Of a stretch of DNA of 64,000 bases, positions 1 through 8,524 are shown piece after piece. The translations under genes and the position numbers were made by a program. Each line of letters begins with the position of its first letter. Position 1 is the first letter of the stretch. The stretch covers positions 3,163,501 through 3,227,500 of the forward strand of contig NZ_CP108088.1 in NCBI RefSeq assembly GCF_036192275.1. Reading direction: 5' to 3'. Under the pieces are notes generated by a model. The model was not told the origin of the DNA and ran no database searches. It saw only the letters and a list, made by a program, of their open reading frames with translations. The stretch is from Streptomyces sp. NBC_00250 (GTDB lineage: Bacteria; Actinomycetota; Actinomycetes; Streptomycetales; Streptomycetaceae).

Positions 1-1229
1 TGTACGCGCCGCTGACCGGCTACTCCTCGCAGACGTACGGCACGACCCTCGTCGAGCACGCCGAGGACGCGATCCTGGCGGGCACCGATCCGATGCTGGC
101 GCCGCTGCCCCTCTGGAACGACCTCACCCGGGGCCGGCAGCCCGGCGGTGACGTCGTGACGACGATCCGCTCCTCCATGCAGGAGGCGGCCTTCCGGGGG
201 CTCGACGGGAAGCGGGGCGCGGTCGTCGCGGTAGAGCCGTACAGCGGCCGGATCCTGGCGCTGGTCAGCTCGCCCTCGTACGACCCGGGGGTCCTCTCCG
301 GTACGGGGCGTTCGGTCACGGACGCCTGGAAGCGGCTCAACACCTCGCCGAACCAGCCGATGCTGAACCGGGCGCTGCGGCAGACGTACCCGCCGGGTTC
401 CACGTTCAAGATCGTGACGGCCGCGGCGGCGCTCGACGCGGGGGCGGTACGGGACGTGGACGCGCCGACGGACACCCCGGACCCCTTCGTGCTGCCCGGC
501 ACCCGCCAGGTGCTGCCGAACGAGGCGACGGGCTGCGCCGACGCGTCCCTCGCGTACGCGATCCAGTGGTCGTGCAACACCGTGATGGCCGGCCTCGGGG
601 TGGAGGTCGGCCTGGACGGGATGCTCGACACGGTGGAGAGGTTCGGCTTCAACGACACGGGGCTGCGGGTGCCGTCCTGGGTGGCGAAGTCCAACTTCGA
701 CCGGGAGATGAGCGCGGACCAGCTGGCGCTCTCCTCGATCGGGCAGTTCGACACGACGGCGACACCGCTCCAGATGGCGATGGTGGCGTCGGCGGTCGCC
801 AACAACGGCGAGATCGCCCACCCGTACCTCGTCGACCGCACGACGACCTCGGGCGGGACGACGATCGACCGTACGGGCCGCCGCAGTCACCGGCAGGCGA
901 TGAGCCCCTCGACGGCCATGCAGCTCCAGCGGCTGATGGTGAAGGCCGTCGAGGACGGTACGGGGACGAACGCGGCGATCCCCGGGGCCCGGGTCGGCGG
1001 CAAGACGGGCACGGCCCAGCACGGATTCGGCAACACCGGCACCCCGTACGCCTGGTTCATCGCCTGGGCCCAGGCCGAGGACGCGGCCCAGCCGGCGGTC
1101 GCGGTGGCGGTGGTCGTCGAGGACGCGGAGGCCTCCCGTACGGACATCAGCGGGGGTGGCAGCGCGGCCCCGATCGCGAAGTCGGTGATGGAGGAGGCGC
1201 TGCGGCTGGAGGCGGAGGCCCGGGGGTAG
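1..1229 (+). CDS. Class B penicillin-binding protein (transpeptidase), 5' truncated
   Basis: The reading frame is already open at base 3, so the N-terminus and dimerisation domain lie outside the window. The visible 408 codons are the D,D-transpeptidase domain that cross-links peptidoglycan outside the membrane. All three active-site motifs are present: SxxK as STFK (nucleophile Ser codon at 399-401), SxN as SCN near 570, and KTG in GGKTGTAQ near 1002. A methionine at 93 also gives an open reading frame, but the in-frame upstream sequence (YAPLTGYSSQTYG) matches the conserved PBP core, so 93 is not the start. It resembles the PbpA-type class B enzymes of Streptomyces, usually paired with an FtsW/RodA partner that would be upstream. 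The exact paralogue cannot be fixed from the fragment. Confidence 0.93.
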   Translation, partial: YAPLTGYSSQTYGTTLVEHAEDAILAGTDPMLAPLPLWNDLTRGRQPGGDVVTTIRSSMQEAAFRGLDGKRGAVVAVEPYSGRILALVSSPSYDPGVLSGTGRSVTDAWKRLNTSPNQPMLNRALRQTYPPGSTFKIVTAAAALDAGAVRDVDAPTDTPDPFVLPGTRQVLPNEATGCADASLAYAIQWSCNTVMAGLGVEVGLDGMLDTVERFGFNDTGLRVPSWVAKSNFDREMSADQLALSSIGQFDTTATPLQMAMVASAVANNGEIAHPYLVDRTTTSGGTTIDRTGRRSHRQAMSPSTAMQLQRLMVKAVEDGTGTNAAIPGARVGGKTGTAQHGFGNTGTPYAWFIAWAQAEDAAQPAVAVAVVVEDAEASRTDISGGGSAAPIAKSVMEEALRLEAEARG

Positions 1230-1267
1230 CCACCTTCGGGTGCCGCCCCCGGGGCCTTCCGGAAGGG

Positions 1268-2107
1268 TCAGCCGATCGGCTTGCGGATCTCCGCGCGGAT
1301 CTTGGCCGTGGTCTCGGCCAGCTCGGCCAGGTCGATGTCCGCCGGGTCGGTGGTGGCCGACTCGGAGGTGACCAGGGCCACGGCGGCCGCCGTGTTGTCG
1401 TCGCCCCAGGCGCACATGGGGAGCGTGGTCGTGCCGAGGGTGTCCTTCGACGTGGTGACCTGGCATCTGACGGTCACGCCGTACCCGGCGGGGGTGAAGT
1501 CCTTGGGCCGGACGACGAGCGTGGAGTCCTTCTCCGTGGCCGCGCCCCTGAGGATGGACGCACGGGTGGCCTCACCGCTCTTGATGCGTCCGTACATTCC
1601 GGAGACGACGAGGGCGGACTCGTCCTTGCCGCTGTACTGCCCGACCGCCGCCTTGGCGTCCTTCACGGTGAAGTCGGGGGCGTCCTCGATCTCCTTGCCC
1701 TGGGTCTCGGAGAGGTCGGCGACCCGGGTGAACTCGCCGTCGAGGAGCGTCTGCGGGACGACGAGCTTGTGCGTCGCCTCCGGGAAGGAGCCGGTGACGC
1801 CGGCGCCGTCGAGCCCGGCCTTCACCCCGTACCCGAGACCGCCGACCAGGACCAGGGATCCGAGGACGATGGCGACGACCGCCCCGGCCGACAGCTTCTT
1901 CTTCGGCGGCGGCCCCATGGGCGGCTGCCCCCAGGCGCCGGCGCCCGGCCCCGGGTACTGAGGCGGAACACCGTGCGGCGGGACACCCTGCGGGGGGAAT
2001 CCCTGCGGAGCCCCGAACGACCCGGGCTGCTGCGGGGGCGGTACGGGCCCGCCGTACGGGTTGTGGGAGGGCTGGCTCGGCGAGGGCGGCATGGTCATGA
2101 CGGGCAC
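1268..2107 (-). CDS. Pro-rich single-pass membrane protein of unknown function
   Basis: A 279-aa protein. Residues 1-65 are a Pro/Gly/Gln-rich cytoplasmic tail (PQQPGSFGAPQGFPPQG and similar), followed by KKK, one hydrophobic segment (AGAVVAIVLGSLVLVGGLGY, about residues 72-92) and a soluble extracytoplasmic domain of about 185 residues. This architecture is common among Streptomyces envelope proteins, but I do not recognise the outer domain. The gene converges on the PBP gene with 38 bp between stops. Three in-frame methionines lie in the first six codons (2107, 2098, 2092), so the exact start is uncertain. Confidence 0.7.
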   Translation of the reverse strand: MPVMTMPPSPSQPSHNPYGGPVPPPQQPGSFGAPQGFPPQGVPPHGVPPQYPGPGAGAWGQPPMGPPPKKKLSAGAVVAIVLGSLVLVGGLGYGVKAGLDGAGVTGSFPEATHKLVVPQTLLDGEFTRVADLSETQGKEIEDAPDFTVKDAKAAVGQYSGKDESALVVSGMYGRIKSGEATRASILRGAATEKDSTLVVRPKDFTPAGYGVTVRCQVTTSKDTLGTTTLPMCAWGDDNTAAAVALVTSESATTDPADIDLAELAETTAKIRAEIRKPIG

Positions 2108-2162
2108 GCTACGTCACCGGTACGACATCCGTTCCTCCGGGTCGCGCGCTCCGCTCGCTCGC

Positions 2163-3272
2163 CTACTCCTCCGCCGCGGCCGCCGCGATGGCTTCGCCGA
2201 CCTCGGCCACCCGCTCCTGCTCCTCCTTCGCGAAGCGCTCGCGATCCAGGGCCTCCGCGATCTCCTCGTCCTGGGTCATCAGCAGGTCGAGGTTGGAGTC
2301 GCCGAGATCGAAGACGCCCATGTCGAGGTAGGCCTTCTGGAGGCGTGGGCCCCAGAGTCCGATGTCCTTGACGCAGGGGACGATGCGGCTGAAGAGCAGC
2401 TTGCGGAAGAGATGCAGGAACTCGTTGTGCTCGCTCAGCTCCTCCGCCTCCTTCCGCGGGATGCCGAAGTTCTCCAGGACCTCGACGCCGCGCAGCCGGT
2501 CGCGCATCAGATAGCAGCCCTCGATCACGAACTCCTCGCGCTCGCGGAGTTCGGCGTCCGACAGCTGCCCGTAGTAGTCGCGCAGGGCCATCCGTCCGAA
2601 GGCCACGTGCCGGGCCTCGTCCTGCATCACGTACGCGAGGATCTGCTTGGGCAGCGGCTTGTCGGTGGTGTCGCGGATCATGCCGAAGGCGGCGAGGGCG
2701 AGGCCCTCGATGAGGACCTGCATGCCGAGGTAGGGCATGTCCCAGCGGGAGTCGCGGAGGGTGTCGTCGAGCAGGCTCTGCAGGTTGTCGTTGATCGGGT
2801 AGAGCATGCCGATCTTGTCGTGGAGGAAGCGGCCGTAGATCTCGGCGTGCCGGGCCTCGTCCATGGTCTGGGTGGCCGAGTAGAACTTGGCGTCCAGGTC
2901 GGGGACGGACTCGACGATCCGGGCGGCGCAGACCATGGCGCCCTGCTCGCCGTGGAGGAACTGGCTGAACTGCCAGGAGGCGTAGTGCCGGCGCAGGTCG
3001 CCCTTGTCCTTCTCCGTCATCAGGGCCCAGTGGCGGGTGCCGTGGAGGGTCAGGACGTCGTCGGGCGTGCCGAGGGGGTCGTACGGGTCGACCTCCAGGT
3101 CCCAGTCGATCCGGGTGGCACCGTCCCACTGCTTGTCCTTGCCCTTCTGGTAGAGGGCGAGGAGGCGCTCACGCCCGTCCTCGTACTCCCAGGAGAAGCG
3201 GGCGGCACCGGTGGCGGGAATCTCCCGGCCGGGTGCGGCGGGGGCTTTCACGTAAAGGTCGTGCGTCGACAC
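2163..3272 (-). CDS. Ferritin-like di-iron carboxylate protein (R2-like fold)
   Basis: A 369-aa helical protein with two copies of a metal-binding ExxH motif, each inside DEARH (DEARHAEIYG and QDEARHVAFG), plus upstream Glu residues in HGEQGA and IEGLAL. Together these give the E, ExxH, E, ExxH ligand set of a di-iron carboxylate centre. The family includes ribonucleotide reductase R2-like oxidases and N-oxygenases; the substrate is unknown. The frame extends upstream to 3575, but the GTG at 3272 has a GGAAGGAG-type ribosome site just before it and the protein upstream is low-quality, so I place the start there. It is divergent from a second di-iron gene at 3469. Confidence 0.85.
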   Translation of the reverse strand: MSTHDLYVKAPAAPGREIPATGAARFSWEYEDGRERLLALYQKGKDKQWDGATRIDWDLEVDPYDPLGTPDDVLTLHGTRHWALMTEKDKGDLRRHYASWQFSQFLHGEQGAMVCAARIVESVPDLDAKFYSATQTMDEARHAEIYGRFLHDKIGMLYPINDNLQSLLDDTLRDSRWDMPYLGMQVLIEGLALAAFGMIRDTTDKPLPKQILAYVMQDEARHVAFGRMALRDYYGQLSDAELREREEFVIEGCYLMRDRLRGVEVLENFGIPRKEAEELSEHNEFLHLFRKLLFSRIVPCVKDIGLWGPRLQKAYLDMGVFDLGDSNLDLLMTQDEEIAEALDRERFAKEEQERVAEVGEAIAAAAAEE

Positions 3273-3350
3273 TGACGACTCCTTCCGTCCGTTTCCAGCA
3301 GGCTCACACGGTGGTAGACGGATCGTCAACAAGTCGCGCACGGTCCAGCA

Positions 3351-3380
3351 CTGTCGTGCGCTGTCGTGTGCTGTCGTGCG
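3351..3380. repeat. Three tandem 10-bp repeats in a divergent promoter
   Basis: CTGTCGTGCG, CTGTCGTGTG and CTGTCGTGCG lie head to tail at 3351, 3361 and 3371. They are about 80 bp upstream of the R2-like gene start (3272) and about 90 bp upstream of the AurF-like gene start (3469). One unit per helical turn puts all copies on the same DNA face, as expected for cooperative binding of a regulator. A TTGACG (3388) and a second TGACGGGC copy follow on the plus strand and may belong to the promoter of the AurF-like gene. The TetR protein at 4491 is a possible binder, by proximity only. Confidence 0.55.
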
Positions 3381-3468
3381 CAGGGGATTGACGGGCTTAC
3401 TGACGGGCAGTCTGATAAGCGGTGTCCCCCTTGACCTCCCGACGGCGAGCCCAGCGAGGTGCGCGACC

Positions 3469-4407
3469 ATGACCCCCTTCACCACCGAGCCCGACTTCAG
3501 CCTCCTCCGGGACGCCCTGGGGCCGCTGCGCGACCGTGAACAAGTCGCCGAACGCCTCCTGGAGTCCTCCCGCAAGCACTCCTACGATCCGGACAGCGAG
3601 CTCGACTGGGACGCGCCGTTCGAGGACGGCAAGTGGTTCTGGCCGCCCGAGCTCGTCTCCCTCTACGACACCCCGCTCTGGCGCCGGATGTCCGAGGAGC
3701 AGCGGATCGCGCTCTCGCGCCACGAGGCGGCGGCGCTCGCCTCGCTCGGCATCTGGTTCGAGATCATCCTGATGCAGCTGCTCGTCCGGCACATCTACGA
3801 CAAGTCACTGACCAGCCATCACGTCCGCTACGCGCTCACCGAGATAGCGGACGAGTGCCGGCACTCGATGATGTTCGCGCGGCTGATCCGGCAGAGCGGC
3901 ACGCCCGCGTACCCGGTGCCGAGGCTCTACCACAACCTCGCACGCCTCCTGAAGACCGTCTCCACCACCCCCGGCTCCTTCGCCGCCACCCTGCTCGGCG
4001 AGGAGATCCTCGACTGGATGCAGCGGCTGACGTTCCCCGACGAGCGGGTGCAGACCCTAGTACGCGGGGTGACCCGCATCCATGTGGTCGAGGAGGCACG
4101 CCATGTGCGGTACGCCCGCGAGGAGCTGCGCCGCCAGATGGTGACCGCTCCGCGCTGGGAGCAGGAGTTCACCCGGCTGAGCTGCGGCGAGGCGGCCCGG
4201 GTCTTCTCCACCTGCTTCGTCAACCCGCAGGTGTACGAGGCGGTGGGCCTGGACCGGCGGGAGGCGGTCGCGCAGGTGCGGGCGAGTGGGCACCGGCGCG
4301 AGGTGATGCAGTCGGGCGCGCGACGCCTGACGGACTTCCTCGACGACATCGGGGTGCTGCGGGGTGCGGGCCGCCGCCTGTGGAAGTCCTCGGGCCTGCT
4401 CCCCTGA
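3469..4407 (+). CDS. AurF-like di-iron oxygenase
   Basis: A 312-aa protein matching the AurF/p-aminobenzoate N-oxygenase-like di-iron family. Metal-ligand motifs appear in order: Glu in GIWFEIILMQ, DECRHSMMF (ExxH), GEEILDWM, and VVEEARHVRY (ExxH). The ATG at 3469 begins MTPFTTEPDF and sits after a GAGGT-like site; the longer frame back to 3376 is poorly coding. Family members oxidise arylamines or act on tethered or fatty substrates; nothing local identifies the substrate. It is divergent from the R2-like di-iron gene and followed by a TetR gene, which suggests a small regulated oxidation module. Confidence 0.85.
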   Translation: MTPFTTEPDFSLLRDALGPLRDREQVAERLLESSRKHSYDPDSELDWDAPFEDGKWFWPPELVSLYDTPLWRRMSEEQRIALSRHEAAALASLGIWFEIILMQLLVRHIYDKSLTSHHVRYALTEIADECRHSMMFARLIRQSGTPAYPVPRLYHNLARLLKTVSTTPGSFAATLLGEEILDWMQRLTFPDERVQTLVRGVTRIHVVEEARHVRYAREELRRQMVTAPRWEQEFTRLSCGEAARVFSTCFVNPQVYEAVGLDRREAVAQVRASGHRREVMQSGARRLTDFLDDIGVLRGAGRRLWKSSGLLP

Positions 4408-4419
4408 CGCGCCCCGCAC

Positions 4420-4443
4420 CCGCCCGCCCACAAGGGCGGGCGG
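4420..4443 (+). terminator. GC-rich hairpin after AurF-like gene
   Basis: A perfect 10-bp stem (CCGCCCGCCC / GGGCGGGCGG) with a 4-base loop begins 12 bases after the stop codon. There is no T-run, which is common for Streptomyces terminators. Confidence 0.55.
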
Positions 4444-4490
4444 CGGGCGCCGTGGGTGGGGGTTCGGGGGTGCACGGATACGCTGCGGGC

Positions 4491-5213
4491 ATGACAGGCG
4501 CCGCCACCCCCGCGTACCGCAGGCTCAGCGTCGAGGCGCGCCGCGGCCAGCTCCTCGAAGCCGCCCAGGGCCTCTTCGCCCACCGGACGCCCGAGGACGT
4601 CTCCCTCGACGACGTCGCCGAGGCGGCCGGCGTCTCCCGCCCCCTCGTCTACCGCTACTTCCCCGGCGGCAAGCAGCAGCTGTACGAGGCCGCCCTCCGC
4701 TCCTCCGCCGACGCCCTGAACCACTGCTTCACCGAGCCGCCGGTCGGTCCGCCCACCGAGCGGCTCGGCCGGGTCCTCGACCGCTATCTGACCTTCGTCG
4801 ACGAGCACGACGCCGGGTTCAGCGCCCTGCTGCGCGGCGGCAGTGTCGCCGAGACCTCCCGGACCACCGCGATCGTCGACGAGGTGCGGCGGGCCGCCGC
4901 CGAGCAGATCCTCGTCCACCTGGGCGTGGAGCGGCCGGGACCCCGGCTCAGCATGCTGGTCAGGACGTGGATCGCCGCCGTGGAGGCCGCCTCGCTCATC
5001 TGGCTCGACGAGGACAAGCGACCCCCGGCCCGGGAGCTGCGGGAATGGCTCGTGGACCATCTCGTCGCCCTCCTCGCGGCCAGTACGGCCAGCGACGAGG
5101 AGACGGCGCGGGTCGTCACGCGACTGCTCGCCCAGGAGACGCCCGACGGACCGGTGGCACGGCTGGCCCGACGGGTGATCCCGGTGGTCGGCGAGGCGGC
5201 CCACCTGCTCTGA
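4491..5213 (+). CDS. TetR/AcrR-family transcriptional regulator
   Basis: A 240-aa protein with an N-terminal helix-turn-helix: RRGQLLEAAQGLFA, then VSLDDVAEAAGVSRPLVYRYF (residues about 20-65). This is the classic TetR DNA-binding signature. The C-terminal all-helical ligand domain has no recognisable specificity. The ATG at 4491 was chosen because the HTH begins about 15 residues later and the frame upstream is non-coding antisense sequence. It follows the AurF-like gene on the same strand after a hairpin and is a candidate regulator of the two di-iron genes. Confidence 0.9.
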   Translation: MTGAATPAYRRLSVEARRGQLLEAAQGLFAHRTPEDVSLDDVAEAAGVSRPLVYRYFPGGKQQLYEAALRSSADALNHCFTEPPVGPPTERLGRVLDRYLTFVDEHDAGFSALLRGGSVAETSRTTAIVDEVRRAAAEQILVHLGVERPGPRLSMLVRTWIAAVEAASLIWLDEDKRPPARELREWLVDHLVALLAASTASDEETARVVTRLLAQETPDGPVARLARRVIPVVGEAAHLL

Positions 5214-5241
5214 ACGAGCATCCGGAGGGGACACTGGAGAG

Positions 5242-5547
5242 GTGAGAAGCGAGAACACCCTCTTCCGTGGCGGCCCCCTCGACGGCCGGGTCCTGCCGAT
5301 CCTGGTCGGCGCGACCGGGCACCCGCCGAAGTGGTACGAGGTCCCGGTCCCGGCCCACAACGGGCACCCGCCCACCCTGCACGCGTACCGGCGCGAGCCC
5401 GCGGGCCACACGAAGCGGCTGGGGATCCAGCGCGGCTGGGTCTACGAGTACGCCCCCGAGGGCCGTGAGCGGCGGGAGCTGAAGTGGCCTTGGTCGAAGC
5501 CGAGCGGCGGCGCGCCCCTTCCCGAGGACCGTGAGCCGAACGGGTGA
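5242..5547 (+). CDS. Conserved hypothetical protein, 101 aa
   Basis: A small GTG-start gene preceded by an AGAGG ribosome site. The protein opens RSENTLFRGGPLDGRVLPI and has WYEVP and GWVYEYAP segments, a compact beta-rich composition with no membrane segment. The GGPLDG opening recalls short actinobacterial hypothetical proteins, but I do not recognise a function. It lies 28 bp after the TetR gene and could be cotranscribed with it. Confidence 0.65.
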   Translation: MRSENTLFRGGPLDGRVLPILVGATGHPPKWYEVPVPAHNGHPPTLHAYRREPAGHTKRLGIQRGWVYEYAPEGRERRELKWPWSKPSGGAPLPEDREPNG

Positions 5548-5621
5548 GCCCGCCGGACGCGCCCCTTCTCGTACGGTAATCGGATGAATTGGCACGTCAT
5601 CATCTCCGTGGAGGTGGTGAC

Positions 5622-7091
5622 GTGTCGCGAAGGCTGCTGCGTACGGTCTGCGCGGGGGCACTCGCCGCGGCGACGGCACTCACGGGGGTCGCCCCGGCGG
5701 GTGCCACGGCCGCGCCGGAGCCCCCGGCCGATCCCCCCGCGGAGGCGCCCATCGCCTGGGCCGACCCGGCCGCGGAGCCGGTGGAACCGGTCGACCCGGC
5801 CGCGAAGCCGGTGGGTCCGGCCGCGAAGCCCGAGGAACCGGCCGACCCGGCATACCCGGCCGACCCTGTCGACCCGCCCGACCCGTCCGCGAAAGCCGTG
5901 GGACCGGCCGACCCGGAAGCCACTCCGGCCGGCCCCGCACCCTCCGCATCCCCCGCGCCCCCCGAAGCCTCGGAGTCCTCCTCCGCCGACGACGCCTCCG
6001 CCCTCCCTCCCGCCGGCGGCGACTCCGTCACCGCGCTGCTCACCCGGATGCGGACGCTCTACCGGCAGACCGAGGAGGCGACCGAGCGGTTCAACGCCGC
6101 CGAGGAGGCACTGAGGCTCCAGACCGCCGACACCAAGAAGGTCACCGCCCGGCTCACCGCCGCCCGTACCGCGCTGGCCCAGGGGCGGGCCGCGGCCGGC
6201 CGGATCGCCCGGGAGCAGTACCAGGGCAGGTCCGAGTTCTCCTCCTATCTACGTCTGCTCTTCTCGCCGGACCCCCAGTCGGCGCTCGACCAGGGGCATC
6301 TGATGGCGCGGGCCTCCCGCGACCGGGCCACGGCCGTGCCTCGACTGGAGAAGGCCGAGCGGCAGGCCGGCACGCTGGCGAGCGCCTCCCGCAAGGCGCT
6401 CGACCGGCAGCAGACCCTCGCCGCCGCGCAGCGCACCCGGCGCGACGAGGTGCGGGCCCGGCTCGCGGAGGTCGAGAAGCTGCTCGCCGGACTCTCCCCC
6501 GGGCAACTGGCCCGGCTCACCGAGCTGGAGCGGGTCCAGACGGCGGGGGCGCAGCGCGAACTGCTCGACTCGGGCGTCCTGGACGGCCGGCGCACCCCGT
6601 CCGGGGCGGGTGCGGCGGCGCTGCGGTTCGCCGTCGGCCAGATCGGCAAGCCGTACGAGTGGGGCGCGGAGGGCCCGGAGACGTACGACTGCTCGGGGCT
6701 GACCCAGCAGGCGTGGGCGTCGGCGGGCCGGGAGCTGCCGCGTACGAGCCAGGAGCAGTGGGCGACGCTGCCCCGGGTGCCGCTCGCCGAACTCCGTCCC
6801 GGGGACCTGGTGGTGTACTTCCCGGGCGCGACCCATGTGGCGGTCTACCTCGGCGAGGGCCTGGTGGTGCAGGCTCCGCGACCCGGCGGCAAGGTGAAGG
6901 TCTCCCCGATCGCGGCGAACCCGCTGCTCGGGGCCGTCCGCCCCGACCCGGACGGGGAGGCCCTGGCCGCGTACACCCCGCCGGTGCTTCCGGCGGGGGC
7001 GAGGGAGGGCGGCGACGAGGGTTACGACAACCCCGGCGGCTCCGGCCGATCCCACGACTCCGACGGCCCCGACGGCCCCGACGGCTCCTGA
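5622..7091 (+). CDS. Secreted NlpC/P60 peptidoglycan endopeptidase
   Basis: A 489-aa exported cell-wall hydrolase. A signal peptide (RRLLRTVCAGALAAATALTG) is followed by a low-complexity Pro/Ala/Asp region (about residues 30-125, repeats of PADPA/EPVDPAAKP type), a long coiled coil (about 135-300) and a C-terminal NlpC/P60 domain. That domain has the catalytic Cys in YDCSGLTQQAW and His in ATHVAVYLG; it cleaves D-Glu-diaminopimelate-type bonds in stem peptides. The GTG at 5622 follows a GGAGGTGGT ribosome site. The charged proline-rich stretch probably spans or extends from the wall. The coiled-coil plus P60 layout matches RipA-like hydrolases. Confidence 0.9.
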   Translation: MSRRLLRTVCAGALAAATALTGVAPAGATAAPEPPADPPAEAPIAWADPAAEPVEPVDPAAKPVGPAAKPEEPADPAYPADPVDPPDPSAKAVGPADPEATPAGPAPSASPAPPEASESSSADDASALPPAGGDSVTALLTRMRTLYRQTEEATERFNAAEEALRLQTADTKKVTARLTAARTALAQGRAAAGRIAREQYQGRSEFSSYLRLLFSPDPQSALDQGHLMARASRDRATAVPRLEKAERQAGTLASASRKALDRQQTLAAAQRTRRDEVRARLAEVEKLLAGLSPGQLARLTELERVQTAGAQRELLDSGVLDGRRTPSGAGAAALRFAVGQIGKPYEWGAEGPETYDCSGLTQQAWASAGRELPRTSQEQWATLPRVPLAELRPGDLVVYFPGATHVAVYLGEGLVVQAPRPGGKVKVSPIAANPLLGAVRPDPDGEALAAYTPPVLPAGAREGGDEGYDNPGGSGRSHDSDGPDGPDGS

Positions 7092-7192
7092 AGTCCCTTT
7101 CCCCGCCCACCTCTTGCTCCTGCAAGTAATATGCAACAAGCTTGACGGGTCCTTACCTGCCGCTCGTCGCGGATCGGAAGCGGAGCCTCGTC

Positions 7193-8524
7193 ATGCCCAA
7201 GCTGCTGCCGGCCACCGGCCCCCAACGCACCCTCGCCGCCTCGAACTTCGTGAACACCGTCGGCAGCGGGCTCTTCCTGACCGCCGGAGTCCTGTACTTC
7301 ACCCAGGCCGTGCACCTCTCGGCCGGCACGGTGGGACTCGGGCTCGGCATCGCCGGCATGCTCTCCCTCGCCGTGGGCATCGGGGTCGGCCACCTCGCGG
7401 ACCGCCTCGGGGCGCGGGGCGTGTACGTCGCCACGCTGCTGGTGCAGGCGCTGGCGACGGGGGCCTTCGTGTTCGCGGACGGATTCTGGCCGTTCGTCCT
7501 CACGGTCTCGACGGCGACCGGGGCGAAGGCGGCCGGCCTGGCCGCCCGCGCGCCGCTGGTCCGACACTACGGAGGCGAGCGGCCGCAGGAGTTCCGGGCC
7601 TATCTGCGGGCCGTGACCAACGTCGGCATCTCCCTCGGCGCGCTGCTCGCCGGCTGGGCGGTCCAGGTCGGCACGCTCGACGCGTATCAACTCCTGGTCG
7701 TCGGGAACGCGTCGGCCTTCGCGGCCTCCGCCGTCGTGCTCTTCCTGCTGCCGCCGGTGGCACCCGCGCCCGTCGCCCGGGGGCCGCGGTGGATCGCGCT
7801 GCGGGACCGGCCGTATCTCGCGCTCACCGCGCTCGACGGGGTGATGGCGATCCAGTTCAAGGTGCTGACGGTGGCGATCCCGCTGTGGCTGGTGGGGTCC
7901 ACCAGCGCCCCGCACTGGCTCGTCTCGGGCACCATGCTCGCCAACACGGTGATCGTCGTGGGGCTCCAGGTGCGGGCGAGCCGGGGCATCGACTCCCCGC
8001 GCGCGGGCGCCCACGCCTACCGCCGCGCCGGAGCGGCCTTCCTGGTCTCCTGTGCGCTGGTCCCGCTCTCGGCGGGGATGCCCGTGGCGGTGGCGGTCGG
8101 CCTGCTCCTGGCGGCCGTCGTGGTCCACACGGTCGGCGAACTGTGGCACTCGGCGGGCGGCTTCGAGGTGTCGTACGCCCTCGCCCCGCCCCAAGCCACC
8201 GGCCAGTACCTGGGCGTCTTCGGCCTCGGCGCGGGCCTCTCCGAGGCAGTGGGCCCCGGCCTCGTCATCGCCCTGTGCGTGGGCTGGGGCCGCCCCGGCT
8301 GGTACGTCGTCGGCGCGCTCTTCGCGCTGACGGGCCTGCTGACGCCGTGGGCGGTCCGCCGGGCGGAGGCCGCCGGGCGCTACGAGAAGAGGGAGATGAT
8401 CCCGAGCACCCAGACGCCCACCATGATGACGACTCCCGCCAGGACACCGGCGCCCACCATCACTCCGGCGAGCGTCCACCCCTCGGCTCCCGGCACGTAC
8501 TCGTCGTCCGCGTCCTCCGCGTAG
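7193..8524 (+). CDS. MFS transporter
   Basis: A 443-aa major facilitator superfamily protein with about 12 hydrophobic helices. The cytoplasmic loop after helix 2 carries a motif A-like sequence (GHLADRLGARGVY). The ATG at 7193 (MPKLLPATGPQRTL) has a GGAGCC site upstream; the frame also opens at a TTG at 7142. The last helix ends about 45 codons before the stop, and the remaining tail (PSTQTPTMMTTPARTPAP) is simply the antisense of the convergent DUF6584 gene, so the C-terminus may be an extended read-through tail. The substrate is unknown; the family commonly exports drugs. Confidence 0.85.
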   Translation: MPKLLPATGPQRTLAASNFVNTVGSGLFLTAGVLYFTQAVHLSAGTVGLGLGIAGMLSLAVGIGVGHLADRLGARGVYVATLLVQALATGAFVFADGFWPFVLTVSTATGAKAAGLAARAPLVRHYGGERPQEFRAYLRAVTNVGISLGALLAGWAVQVGTLDAYQLLVVGNASAFAASAVVLFLLPPVAPAPVARGPRWIALRDRPYLALTALDGVMAIQFKVLTVAIPLWLVGSTSAPHWLVSGTMLANTVIVVGLQVRASRGIDSPRAGAHAYRRAGAAFLVSCALVPLSAGMPVAVAVGLLLAAVVVHTVGELWHSAGGFEVSYALAPPQATGQYLGVFGLGAGLSEAVGPGLVIALCVGWGRPGWYVVGALFALTGLLTPWAVRRAEAAGRYEKREMIPSTQTPTMMTTPARTPAPTITPASVHPSAPGTYSSSASSA

